Assembly: GCF_006715975.1 (NCBI RefSeq)
Contig: NZ_VFOF01000001.1
Location: 1,767,001-1,831,000, forward strand
DNA: 64,000 nucleotides
Reading direction: 5' to 3'
DNA from: Zymomonas mobilis
GTDB lineage: Bacteria; Pseudomonadota; Alphaproteobacteria; Sphingomonadales; Sphingomonadaceae
The number at the start of each line of letters is the position of its first letter. Within the stretch, counting starts at the first letter, position 1. Position numbers and translations under genes: made by a program. This document shows, in pieces, positions 35,557 through 43,632 of this stretch. Under the pieces are notes generated by a model. It searched no databases. It was given only the letters and a program-made list of their open reading frames with translations, and was not told the DNA's origin.

Positions 35557-36918
35557 ATGAAAATAAAGAAATTACGGCTTCCCCTCATTATTGCTTTGGC
35601 CAGCACAGGCATGTTGATTCCGGCTTTGACGTCTTCAATGGCTGCCGTCGATAGCCAGAATACCGATACCTATCATCAGCTTGACCAGTTCATGAGAGTC
35701 TTTGAACAGGTTAAAAGCAGCTATGTCGATAAGGTGGATGATCAGAAATTAATACAGGGCGCGATTGACGGGATGTTGTCCAATCTCGATCCGCATAGCT
35801 CTTATATGAATGCCCATCAATTCGCGAATATCAAGACACAAGCCGATGGCAATTATGGTGGTTTGGGTCTGACGGTTATGGCTCAAGATGGCGTTTTAAA
35901 AGTCATTAGCCCGATGAAAGATACGCCATCATGGCGCGCTGGTTTTAAAGCGGGTGACTATATCACCCATATTGATGGCCAGTTTATTTATGGCTCGAAT
36001 ATTGATGATTCCGTCTCAAAAATGCGCGGTAAGCCAGGAACACCGGTTAAACTGACGGTTGTGCGTCCTGGCCGTGACAAAGAATTTGATGTCACATTAA
36101 CGCGCGAAATTATTCAGGTTCAATCCGTCAAATGGGCGATCACCAACCATATCGGGGTTATCACGGTCAGCTCTTTTTCGCATAATGTCGGAGCGGATGT
36201 TACCAAGGCCATTGCTGATATAGAAAAGCAGAATAAAGGCGCACCTTTGGGATATATTCTCGATTTGCGCTCTAATCCAGGTGGGTTGCTGGATCAGGCG
36301 GTCGCCCTTTCCGACATCTTCCTTGATAGCGGCGAAGTTGTTTCTGAACGTGGACGGGAAAAAACCGATATCCGCCGTTATTTTTCAAAAGCAGGTGATC
36401 TGGCCAACGGTTTACCCGTTATTGTTTTGGTGGATGGTGGTTCAGCTTCTGCATCAGAAATCGTCGCAGGTGCATTGCAAGACCATCATCGGGCTTTGAT
36501 TATGGGTACCCGCAGTTTTGGTAAAGGATCGGTACAGACGCTGTTACCGTTGGGTGATGATACCGCGTTACGATTGACGACTGCCCGTTATTATACCCCG
36601 TCAGGCCGTTCCGTTCAGGAAGGTGGTATCCAGCCGGATATCATTGTGCCGCAGCTTTCTGACCCTGATTACAAAACCCGCCCGCGTTTGCGTGAAGCAG
36701 ATTTGTTGCGTCATCTGGTAAATCAGGCTAATACGGATAACAGTTTACTGGAAGATGATAACGGAAAAACCGATCCCCAGTTTACGGCGACACCGGAAAG
36801 TCTGAAAAAAGAAAATATTACCGATTTTCAGCTGGATTATGCGCTGAAAACGATTGGCAGAGTTACTCGAATACCCGCACAACCTGCCAAAGAGAAACAA
36901 GCCGGAAAATCTTCCTAG
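35557..36918 (+). CDS. ctpA: Carboxy-terminal processing protease (S41 family)
   Basis: This 453-residue periplasmic serine protease has a signal peptide (residues 1-30, ending near SSMAAVDS), a CtpA N-terminal helical domain, a PDZ domain (YGGLGLTVMAQDGVLKVISP near residue 104), and a catalytic Ser-Lys dyad: Ser298 in GGSASASEIVAGAL and Lys323 in RSFGKGSVQTLLPLG. It follows the EnvC-like gene by 138 bases, a pairing that fits control of cell-wall hydrolases, which S41 proteases are known to degrade in other bacteria. The C-terminal 60 residues are variable and polar. Confidence 0.93.
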   Translation: MKIKKLRLPLIIALASTGMLIPALTSSMAAVDSQNTDTYHQLDQFMRVFEQVKSSYVDKVDDQKLIQGAIDGMLSNLDPHSSYMNAHQFANIKTQADGNYGGLGLTVMAQDGVLKVISPMKDTPSWRAGFKAGDYITHIDGQFIYGSNIDDSVSKMRGKPGTPVKLTVVRPGRDKEFDVTLTREIIQVQSVKWAITNHIGVITVSSFSHNVGADVTKAIADIEKQNKGAPLGYILDLRSNPGGLLDQAVALSDIFLDSGEVVSERGREKTDIRRYFSKAGDLANGLPVIVLVDGGSASASEIVAGALQDHHRALIMGTRSFGKGSVQTLLPLGDDTALRLTTARYYTPSGRSVQEGGIQPDIIVPQLSDPDYKTRPRLREADLLRHLVNQANTDNSLLEDDNGKTDPQFTATPESLKKENITDFQLDYALKTIGRVTRIPAQPAKEKQAGKSS

Positions 36919-36971
36919 ATAAACGGCAGCAAATAATTAGATTATAAAGTTTGGCACATAAGGATCGGATT

Positions 36972-37577
36972 ATGGCACTGAGCACATCCCCAGCGCCCCA
37001 AGGTAAGAAACCTTTGTACAAAAGGTTGATAGAATGGGCTCTTCACACGACGGGTGATCAAAGATTATTATTCGCGCGCTGGATTGCTTTTTTATATCCG
37101 ACAATTTCAATGATAAGTGCATTGGGATCGGAATATATTGGTCATTTATATCCTTGTGAAATGTGCCTGTGGCAAAGAAAACCCCATTATATTGCGATTG
37201 CATTGATGGTTTTTTCTTTTCTATTGTCTTTTATCTTTTCCAAGAAACCGTCTTTAAAAGAATATATTCGGCCTTCTGAGAAAATATTAACCTTGCTGGC
37301 AGCTTTTTCCATTGCTGTTAGTGGTTTTATCGGGGCGTTTCATGCAGGAGTCGAATATCATTGGTGGCAGGGTATAACGACCTGTTCGCTGCCTATTACG
37401 GGTAATAATACCCAAGCCATGTTCAATGCTATTATGAATGCGCCTTTTGTTCGCTGTGATATTGCGGCATGGACATTATGGGGCATTTCACTCGCCGGCT
37501 TTAATGCCATATTTTCTACAGGGGCAGGATTGGTGATAGCGCTTTTATGTCTGAATTATCTTCCCAAACGCCATTAG
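36972..37577 (+). CDS. dsbB: DsbB-family disulfide bond formation protein
   Basis: This 201-residue inner-membrane protein has four predicted transmembrane segments. The first periplasmic loop has the CxxC pair in YPCEMCLWQRKPHY (the W-Q-R run is the DsbB quinone-site signature), and the second has cysteines in GITTCSLP and FVRCDIAAW. DsbB reoxidises DsbA and passes electrons to quinone. The ATG at 36972 is preceded by AAGGA at 36959-36963. Its 3' end overlaps coq7 by 31 bases. DsbA-like candidates include the lipoprotein at 40.8-41.6 kb. Confidence 0.88.
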   Translation: MALSTSPAPQGKKPLYKRLIEWALHTTGDQRLLFARWIAFLYPTISMISALGSEYIGHLYPCEMCLWQRKPHYIAIALMVFSFLLSFIFSKKPSLKEYIRPSEKILTLLAAFSIAVSGFIGAFHAGVEYHWWQGITTCSLPITGNNTQAMFNAIMNAPFVRCDIAAWTLWGISLAGFNAIFSTGAGLVIALLCLNYLPKRH

Positions 37578-38104
37578 AAACAAAGATTTCCAAAAAAGAA
37601 CGGGATTCGATGATCCGTGTTGATCATGCCGGTGAATATGGCGCTATCCGTATTTACGCAGGTCAACTCGCGATTATGGGAGATCGAACTGGCCGACTTT
37701 CGAAGATGATTACCCGAATGGCGGCTCAAGAAGATCGGCATTTTGCAGGTTTTGAAAAGCTTATTCAGGAACGGAATGTCCGCCCTACCCTGTTCCAGCC
37801 TGTCTGGAAAATAGCGGGTTTTGCCTTAGGTGCGGCAACCGCCTTGATAGGCCCAAAGACGGCTATGGCCTGTACAGCGGCAGTCGAAAGCGAAATTGAC
37901 GAGCATTATAAAAGCCAGATGGAGAAGCTGGGCTCGGATGACAATCAGCTGAAAAATATGATTGCCGATTATCGGGAGGATGAGTTGGAACATCGTCGCC
38001 ATGCGATCGAGGAAGGCGCCGAGCATATTCCAGCCTATCCGGTATTTTACAGCCTAGTCCGGTTAGGATGTCGCGCGGCTATCGAATTATCAAAGCGTTT
38101 TTAA
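37547..38104 (+). CDS. coq7: Coq7-family demethoxyubiquinol hydroxylase
   Basis: This 185-residue di-iron monooxygenase performs the penultimate hydroxylation of ubiquinone. The carboxylate and histidine ligands appear in VDHAGEYGAIRIYAGQ, AAQEDRHFAGFEKL, AVESEIDEHYKSQ and EDELEHRRHAIEEGAEH. It overlaps dsbB by 31 bases, so its translation is probably coupled. The C-terminal hydrophobic segment (YPVFYSLVRLGCRAAIELS) fits the membrane-embedded helix of the family. Confidence 0.94.
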   Translation: MSELSSQTPLETKISKKERDSMIRVDHAGEYGAIRIYAGQLAIMGDRTGRLSKMITRMAAQEDRHFAGFEKLIQERNVRPTLFQPVWKIAGFALGAATALIGPKTAMACTAAVESEIDEHYKSQMEKLGSDDNQLKNMIADYREDELEHRRHAIEEGAEHIPAYPVFYSLVRLGCRAAIELSKRF

Positions 38105-38109
38105 GCGCG

Positions 38110-38538
38110 ATGAGTATTTCATACAGATATAAATCGATTGTATCCGCAGCCCTCCTTAGTTGTGTTGGTTTGGCGGGGCAGCCGCTTTACGCGCATCATG
38201 AAAAAACAGAAACTTTGGGCAATCGTAAATGGAGTGATATTCCCAAAGGAGTCGCTATTTCGATTATGCCACCGGTAAAAGCCAGCGATGGCATGCCCAA
38301 GCAAATGGTTATATTTGGTAACGAGAACTGTCCAAAAGCACCGGATGACGAAACTATTATTGTTTGCCGCCGTTTACCTGAGAGCGAGCGTTACCGTATT
38401 CCGGTCGCTATGCGTGAAGAGAACCGTCAGCTAAAAGAAGAAGAGCATAAACGTCTGCATCGTAGTTGGGATCAAAGAGTTCAGGATATGGGGCTTTTAT
38501 CTGCGCCAGATATGAATAATCCTTTCAAAGGCAATTAA
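38110..38538 (+). CDS. Exported Cys-pair protein, tandem paralog 1
   Basis: This 142-residue protein has a signal peptide (residues about 1-28: SIVSAALLSCVGLAGQPLYA). The mature part carries the motif shared by the next two genes: IFGNENCP...IIVCRRLPESERYRIPVAMR, with Cys residues about 15 apart and a strongly conserved ERYRIP. A conserved Trp (HRSWDQRV) follows, then a short tail lacking the second Cys pair of its neighbours. It starts five bases after coq7 and is likely co-transcribed with dsbB and coq7. I know of no function for this family. Confidence 0.75.
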   Translation: MSISYRYKSIVSAALLSCVGLAGQPLYAHHEKTETLGNRKWSDIPKGVAISIMPPVKASDGMPKQMVIFGNENCPKAPDDETIIVCRRLPESERYRIPVAMREENRQLKEEEHKRLHRSWDQRVQDMGLLSAPDMNNPFKGN

Positions 38539-38682
38539 AATATCTAACAAAGATTTGATCTTTTCCTCTAAAAATTACAGTTTTCTGTCTGTAATAAGGC
38601 TGGATAAAATCGCGATTTGCAGACTAACCTGTTTGTGGCATAATAATATTATTACATTACTAGGCAACCGGTGGATAATCCG

Positions 38683-39075
38683 ATGAAAAATGTTACCAAA
38701 TTTTCTTTGTTTTTCGCTTTACCCGTATCGTTAGCCGGTATTGCCTTCTTATCACCTTCGGTGGCGAGACCTCCTACGATGACGGTTTATGGCAATGAAT
38801 CCTGTCCGTCGGGCTATATTTGCGTCACCAAACCGGCTGGCGATAAATATCGGGTGCCGGAAGAGTTACGGGACGAAGAAAGAAATAAACCAGACCAGCA
38901 GAGTTGGGCATCACGTCAGCAAATTTTCGCCGGAGCGGGCGCACAGGGTGCCGGAAGCTGCACATCGTCGGGATCAGGTTCCGAAATGGGATGCGGACGG
39001 GTTGCTGCACAAAATGACGTTGCCGAAAGACGGGCAGCCAAAGAACGGCTGAAAAACAGCGCTATGCCACAATAA
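38683..39075 (+). CDS. Exported Cys-pair protein, tandem paralog 2
   Basis: This 130-residue exported protein has a signal peptide of about 27 residues (KFSLFFALPVSLAGIAFLSP). It contains VYGNESCPSGYICVTKPAGDKYRVPEELR in outline, a shorter version of the motif in its neighbours with the two Cys closer together, then a Trp (QQSWASRQ) and a second pair in GSCTSSGSGSEMGC. The tail is charged (DVAERRAAKERLK). The ATG at 38683 has GGTGGA seven bases ahead. It has its own 144-base upstream gap, so possibly its own promoter. Confidence 0.75.
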   Translation: MKNVTKFSLFFALPVSLAGIAFLSPSVARPPTMTVYGNESCPSGYICVTKPAGDKYRVPEELRDEERNKPDQQSWASRQQIFAGAGAQGAGSCTSSGSGSEMGCGRVAAQNDVAERRAAKERLKNSAMPQ

Positions 39076-39232
39076 TGCGGGTGGAGATGAGGGGCGTTCT
39101 TTCAACAGGGAATGAATGCCTCTCCCACTGTTTTGCCATCTGGTTCAGTTAATATCAACATTACGAAGATTATTATTTTTAAATAAAAAATATTAAATTT
39201 TTTATATAATATATCAAAATTCAGGAAAAAGC

Positions 39233-39712
39233 ATGAAACCTGATTTATTGTGGCGTCCGATTGCGGCGCTTTTGGTGGCAGGTTTATCTTTTATGGCCTT
39301 GCCTGTAGCAGCGCAAGAAACGACCATGTGGGATGCTTTAACGCCTGAAGAACAGCAAAAATTGAATACAGAAAGCGCGTCTGAACGGGTTATTTCTCTG
39401 GTCGTCTATGGCGAAGATAAATGCCCGCAAGGCAAAGGCAATGAAATCGTTATCTGTGCCAGAAAGCCGGAGAATGAACGGTATCGTTTACCGAAGCGAT
39501 TCAGAGATCAACAAAAACAAAAATTTGCCAATAGCGCATGGGGCCCAAAAGTCGCCGATTTGGAACGAACCACATCAACGGGTCTTCCGACAAGCTGCAC
39601 GACATCGGGCTCAAATGGTATAAGTGGTTGTTATCACCAGTTTATTATGGATTCGATAGCAGAAAGACAGCAGCGTAAGACTTCGAAATATGACGATCCC
39701 GATAACGAATAA
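39233..39712 (+). CDS. Exported Cys-pair protein, tandem paralog 3
   Basis: This 159-residue exported protein has a signal peptide cleaved near ALPVAAQE (residue 25). After an acidic segment (MWDALTPEEQQKLN) come VVYGEDKCP and IVICARKPENERYRLPKRFR, then NSAWGPKVADL, and a second Cys pair in TSCTTSGSNGISGC. The tail DSIAERQQRK matches paralog 2. It is the longest of the three and is preceded by a strongly AT-rich leader (39170-39220). A terminator-like hairpin follows at 39743-39783. Confidence 0.75.
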   Translation: MKPDLLWRPIAALLVAGLSFMALPVAAQETTMWDALTPEEQQKLNTESASERVISLVVYGEDKCPQGKGNEIVICARKPENERYRLPKRFRDQQKQKFANSAWGPKVADLERTTSTGLPTSCTTSGSNGISGCYHQFIMDSIAERQQRKTSKYDDPDNE

Positions 39713-39742
39713 ATAGTCTTTATTGTTATCAAAAAGGTTAGA

Positions 39743-39783
39743 TTTTTCGGAGACGGTATGGTTGAAACACCGCCTTCGAAAAA
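39743..39783. terminator. Bidirectional terminator between paralog 3 and the aldo/keto reductase gene
   Basis: The arms TTTTTCGGAGACGGT and ACCGCCTTCGAAAAA pair over 15 positions, with one G-U pair and one mismatch, around an 11-base loop. The A/T arms make it terminator-like in both directions between convergent genes. Confidence 0.75.
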
Positions 39784-39801
39784 TCATTTATCGCCTTTTT
39801 A

Positions 39802-40623
39802 TTAAAAATCAAAAACAGCTGGGTCCATGCCTTGCCGACCATCTGGTTTATCCAGACTTTCAATAAGCTGCATATCTTCGGCATCCAGTGTGAAATTATC
39901 CGCGTCGAGATTTTCTTGCAAACGCGCTTGGCTAGAAGCCTTGGGAATAACCGTTAAACCAAGGGTTAAATGCCAATTCAAAATGACCTGCGCCGGTGTT
40001 CTGCCATGCTTTAAGGCAATTTGTCGGATGACCGGATCATTCAAAACCGTTCCGTGACCCAGAGGAGACCAGCTAGTCGTTACAATACCCCGTTCAGCAT
40101 GATAGGCACGAAGCTCTTTTTGCTGAAAATAAGGGTGTAATTCGATCTGGTTAACAGCAGGGACAACGCCGGAAGCATCGATAATATGGTCAAGATTTTC
40201 AACCGTGAAATTCGAAACCCCGATCGAACTGGCTTTACCGATCGCTCTGATCTCGATCATGGTTTGCCATGTTTCTTCGTAGCGCAGTCTGTCTTGCCCC
40301 GGCCAATGGATAAGATAGAGGTTGAGGCTGGTAACCCCTAAATTCCGGATACTTTTATCAAGAGCGACAAAGCAATTAACGCGCCCCATATCCTGTGGCA
40401 TTAATTTCGTTGTTATAAAACTGCGGGCATGAAGAGAGCGCAAAGCTTCCCCGACACCTTCTTCGTTTTCATACCAAGCGGCAGTATCGACAGCCCGATA
40501 GCCAAGTTCATAGCCTAAGGCGACCATGCGTTCAGCCTGTGCAGGGTTGAGCTGGTAAACACCTTGACCAACAGAGGGCATGCTATGCCCGTCATTCAGA
40601 ACTACATTTCTAACCTGCACCAT
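39802..40623 (-). CDS. Aldo/keto reductase (DkgA-like)
   Basis: This 273-residue NADPH-dependent TIM-barrel reductase resembles 2,5-diketo-gluconate reductases. The catalytic tetrad is visible as Asp and Tyr in RAVDTAAWYENEEGVGEAL, Lys in FITTKLMP, and His in YLIHWPG; IGVSNFTVENL and the cofactor region TVIPKASSQARL follow. The true substrate is unknown. The ATG at 40623 is preceded by GGAG in a small AAGGA/TCCTT hairpin, four codons inside a longer open frame. A perfect palindrome sits upstream at 40649-40679. Confidence 0.9.
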   Translation of the reverse strand: MVQVRNVVLNDGHSMPSVGQGVYQLNPAQAERMVALGYELGYRAVDTAAWYENEEGVGEALRSLHARSFITTKLMPQDMGRVNCFVALDKSIRNLGVTSLNLYLIHWPGQDRLRYEETWQTMIEIRAIGKASSIGVSNFTVENLDHIIDASGVVPAVNQIELHPYFQQKELRAYHAERGIVTTSWSPLGHGTVLNDPVIRQIALKHGRTPAQVILNWHLTLGLTVIPKASSQARLQENLDADNFTLDAEDMQLIESLDKPDGRQGMDPAVFDF

Positions 40624-40648
40624 AAAGGACTCCAATCCTTTCTTATCA

Positions 40649-40679
40649 GGCCTTTATCGAATCAAAGCCGATAAAGGCC
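40649..40679 (-). promoter_or_regulatory. Perfect 11-bp inverted repeat upstream of the aldo/keto reductase gene
   Basis: The arms GGCCTTTATCG and CGATAAAGGCC are separated by 9 bases. The repeat lies 26 bases before the start codon, with no T-tract on the minus-strand side. This makes it an operator or leader hairpin candidate for the reductase gene rather than a terminator. Confidence 0.5.
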
Positions 40680-40697
40680 TATGATATCCTAAAAATC

Positions 40698-40735
40698 GAA
40701 GTTATTTGGCGTTCCAAAATGACTTCTTGTTTTTT
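40698..40735. terminator. Likely terminator after the DsbA-like gene
   Basis: The imperfect stem GAAGTTATTTGG/CCAAAATGACTTC is flanked by TTGTTTTTT on one side and by AAAAATC, read as GATTTTT on the minus strand, on the other. It could end minus-strand transcription from the DsbA-like gene. Confidence 0.55.
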
Positions 40736-40810
40736 AGCTATTGTGCTTTGCGCCCTGATTTTTACCTTGCCAAGCCAGTTTACCAAATCAACTTTGCGAT
40801 AAAATAACGA

Positions 40811-41578
40811 TTATTGCAGGGCCGCTTTTAAAGAGGGTTCTAACTGATCCCAAATCGGGCTGCCAATGCCAACTTCTTGTAAGACGCCATTGATTAAGAA
40901 CATGGGCGTGCCGGTGACATTCTGTTTATCAGCGATGCTGCGAATATCCATCAGAGTTTTGATAGCAGCCTGATCTACCAAACATTTATTCTGTGCACTG
41001 GTGGGTAAGCCGCGATTACCGAAGAAAGGATTCATTCCGGTCAGACGGACATATTCGGCCATCTGTTGATCTTGAGGTAGACCAGCAACGCGCTGCAATT
41101 CGGCCTTATCTGCATTCTGAATGCGTTCAAACATCGGCTTTTGTTCTTGGAATAATTGGTCCGCCATCGGGAAGAAAGTCTGGGGACCACGGCAACGTGC
41201 CAAAAGCGTTAAGGCAATATCAAAAGGATCGCGAACAAGATTGCGGAATTCTAGTTTTACCAGACCTTTGGCGATATAATTATCGCGTAATTTCGGGAAA
41301 CCTTCCTGCGTAAAATCAGCACAATGCGGACAGGTGAAAGACGCATATTCAATCAAAGAAACCGGTGCTTTAGGGTTACCCATGACAAAACCGCCTTCAG
41401 GCGAGGCAGCGACAACATCCGTCCAGCTGGTGCCATTAGGCGCAGGGATAGCCGCGGGTAGAGCGCTTTCCTGCTGATTATTGGCCGGTGCTTTGGCAGC
41501 TTTATGGCAACCACTGACCATAAAAGAAGAACCGGCTAATAAAAGGACAGCACCAAGACCTAATTTTACTTTTTTCAT
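40811..41578 (-). CDS. DsbA-family thioredoxin-fold lipoprotein
   Basis: This 255-residue protein has a lipoprotein signal (LLLAGSSFMVSGC, Cys24), an Ala/Pro/Asn linker, and a DsbA/BdbD-type domain with GNPKAPVSLIEYASFTCPHC (redox pair Cys83-Cys86), the helical insertion, and the cis-Pro region NVTGTPMFLINGV. An additional Cys in NKCLVDQA may pair with one in LARCRGPQ. It is probably a membrane-anchored periplasmic oxidant or isomerase whose partner could be the DsbB at 37 kb. It follows dciA on the minus strand with a 223-base gap. Confidence 0.88.
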   Translation of the reverse strand: MKKVKLGLGAVLLLAGSSFMVSGCHKAAKAPANNQQESALPAAIPAPNGTSWTDVVAASPEGGFVMGNPKAPVSLIEYASFTCPHCADFTQEGFPKLRDNYIAKGLVKLEFRNLVRDPFDIALTLLARCRGPQTFFPMADQLFQEQKPMFERIQNADKAELQRVAGLPQDQQMAEYVRLTGMNPFFGNRGLPTSAQNKCLVDQAAIKTLMDIRSIADKQNVTGTPMFLINGVLQEVGIGSPIWDQLEPSLKAALQ

Positions 41579-41801
41579 ATCTGTTCGCTTTCTGTTGCCC
41601 GCTTTTACAAAGCTGTAGGGTCAGCATTTATTTTTAAAGCCTATCTTCAATCCAAGCGTTTTTAAATAGTACAATCGCTTTTTCTACGAAGCCCATATCG
41701 AGGCCATTTTTAAAAACAAAGTCTGAGTATCATTATAAATATTAGCAGAATATTTCTATCCCATTTTAGGAAGGGATAAAACGGCATTGCTCTTTATCAC
41801 G

Positions 41802-42470
41802 CTATTTTTGTCCGCTGCCTTTATCCTGTTTTTCATCCATTTCCTTGGCAATCCCGCCGCCCAGCCGAATAAGGCTTTCCCGTAAATCAGGATGACGGAC
41901 ATGCTGAATCATCTCTTGATCTTCTTCGCTTAAATAGTTTTGAAGCTGTTCTGTTTTCGGCAAAGCTTTTACGAGCGGTGTCTTGTCGCGATGATGTAGC
42001 CGACCTTGGCGAAAGCTGACTTTACCAATAGCGGCATAACCAAAAAAGCGGTTTACCCGTTCAATAATGGCAGGGGTAATATGCTGCATCAAAGTGACTA
42101 TCCCGCCTTCTGCTGCAATGGTTAAGGTTCCGCCAGTTGTCTGGCCATAAGGAAAGCGGATCGATTCCGGCACAGAAAGCTTGGCATATTTTTCACCGAC
42201 CACCAATGGCCAGCGGCTGATAATCGTAGAATGTAAAAAGCCAAAACGGCGAAAAATGGGCCCGCCGACATGGGGTAACAGCTGTCCGACAGAACTTATT
42301 CTGCAAAGCCGCTTGTTGGGATCAATAACAAGCTTTTTGCTTTTTTTTGCAACCTTACCCGATCTTTTTTTGGCCGGAATTTTCTTCTTAGAAAGGGCGG
42401 CTTTGCTTTTTTCTTCTGTGCCAGAAGTTGTAACAGAAGATGACTTGCCTTTATCCATGACAACGGTCAT
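41802..42470 (-). CDS. dciA: DciA-type (DUF721) replicative helicase loader
   Basis: This 222-residue protein has a long, very basic and Ser-rich N-terminal tail (residues about 1-50, KSKAALSKKKIPAKKRSGK) followed by the DUF721 domain: IISRWPLVVGEKYAKLSVPE, then GGTLTIAAEGGIVTLMQHIT and an ERVNRFFGYAAIGKVSF segment. DciA proteins load or assist DnaB helicase in bacteria without DnaC. It is divergent from mutY across only 34 bases, so the promoters overlap. An alternative start lies four codons in. Confidence 0.82.
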   Translation of the reverse strand: MTVVMDKGKSSSVTTSGTEEKSKAALSKKKIPAKKRSGKVAKKSKKLVIDPNKRLCRISSVGQLLPHVGGPIFRRFGFLHSTIISRWPLVVGEKYAKLSVPESIRFPYGQTTGGTLTIAAEGGIVTLMQHITPAIIERVNRFFGYAAIGKVSFRQGRLHHRDKTPLVKALPKTEQLQNYLSEEDQEMIQHVRHPDLRESLIRLGGGIAKEMDEKQDKGSGQK

Positions 42471-42504
42471 GCCACAGATGATCCTTATCCGTCGATAGAG
42501 TGTT

Positions 42505-43626
42505 ATGCCAAAATCTGCTGTTTACCGTGAAATAACCACCGATCTTCTTAATTGGTATCAACGCCATGCGCGTATTTTGCCTTGGCGAACAGAAGCTCAA
42601 CAGAATAAAGTCGATCCCTATCGGGTGTGGTTATCCGAAATCATGTTACAGCAGACGACGACCGCCCATGCCGCGCCTTATTATCAAAAATTTGTAGAAA
42701 AATGGCCGAGTGTTGATGATCTGGCCGCGGCAGATGAAGCTGATGTCATGGCCGAATGGGCAGGATTGGGATATTATAGCCGCGCCCGTAATCTTATTCG
42801 CTGTGCAAAAGAAGTTGTTTCATCGGGCAGCGTATTTCCCGATAGCGAGGAAGGCTTGCTGGCGTTACCCGGAATTGGGCGCTACACGGCGGCTGCGATT
42901 ACCGCGATTGCTTTTGGAAAAAGAGCTGTCGTGGTCGATGCCAATGTGGAACGTGTGGTAAGCCGTCTTTTTGCTATTGAAACGCCCCTGCCCGCATCCC
43001 GTCCGATCATTGCCGAAGAAACCGATAAATTAACGCCAGATTTAGCCGCAGGCGATTTTGCACAAGCCATGATGGATATTGGTGCAACCATTTGTGTTAA
43101 CCGCCAGCCTGTCTGCGCAATTTGTCCGATGATGTCCCATTGTGAAGGACAAAAAACTGGCGATCCAGCACGGTTTCCGATTAAAGCACCGAAGAAAATC
43201 CGCCCAAAACGGGTAGGATATGCGTTTATATTGAAAGCCAAAGACAAGATTTTGCTGGTCAGACGACCAGACAAAGGTTTGTTGGGCGGTATGCGGGCGC
43301 TTCCCAGCGGTGAATGGATCGATCAGACGAAAATATCAGAGAGAAAAGAAAGTTTAAGCCCAGAAAGCCAAGCAATAAAGGAAGCCTTCTGCCATTTTTC
43401 ACCAGAAGATCAGAAAAGGCTGGAAGATTTTTCATGGCAGTCGCAAGGATATATCGAACATATTTTTACTCATTTTGCCCTGCAATTGAATATTTTTTAT
43501 GCTGAAATTGAGACTGAATCTGTGTCGGGCGAATGGTGGCCGATTGCTGAAATCAAATCAGCCGGTCTGCCGACCGTTTTTGCCAAAGGCGTTAAAAAAC
43601 ATATCCAGCAGACCGGTAAAGATTAA
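42505..43626 (+). CDS. mutY: Adenine DNA glycosylase MutY
   Basis: This 373-residue base-excision enzyme removes A opposite 8-oxoG. WYQRHARILPWR and SEIMLQQTTTAHAAPYY open it. The helix-hairpin-helix and catalytic region is LLALPGIGRYTAAAITAIAF, with Asp in VDANVERVVSR. The 4Fe-4S cysteines are spaced C-x6-C-x2-C-x5-C in CVNRQPVCAICPMMSHC. A NUDIX-like 8-oxoG recognition domain begins around RVGYAFILKAKDKILLVRRP. It ends seven bases from the convergent pheA stop, with no visible terminator between. Confidence 0.96.
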   Translation: MPKSAVYREITTDLLNWYQRHARILPWRTEAQQNKVDPYRVWLSEIMLQQTTTAHAAPYYQKFVEKWPSVDDLAAADEADVMAEWAGLGYYSRARNLIRCAKEVVSSGSVFPDSEEGLLALPGIGRYTAAAITAIAFGKRAVVVDANVERVVSRLFAIETPLPASRPIIAEETDKLTPDLAAGDFAQAMMDIGATICVNRQPVCAICPMMSHCEGQKTGDPARFPIKAPKKIRPKRVGYAFILKAKDKILLVRRPDKGLLGGMRALPSGEWIDQTKISERKESLSPESQAIKEAFCHFSPEDQKRLEDFSWQSQGYIEHIFTHFALQLNIFYAEIETESVSGEWWPIAEIKSAGLPTVFAKGVKKHIQQTGKD

Positions 43627-43632
43627 GTGTTT

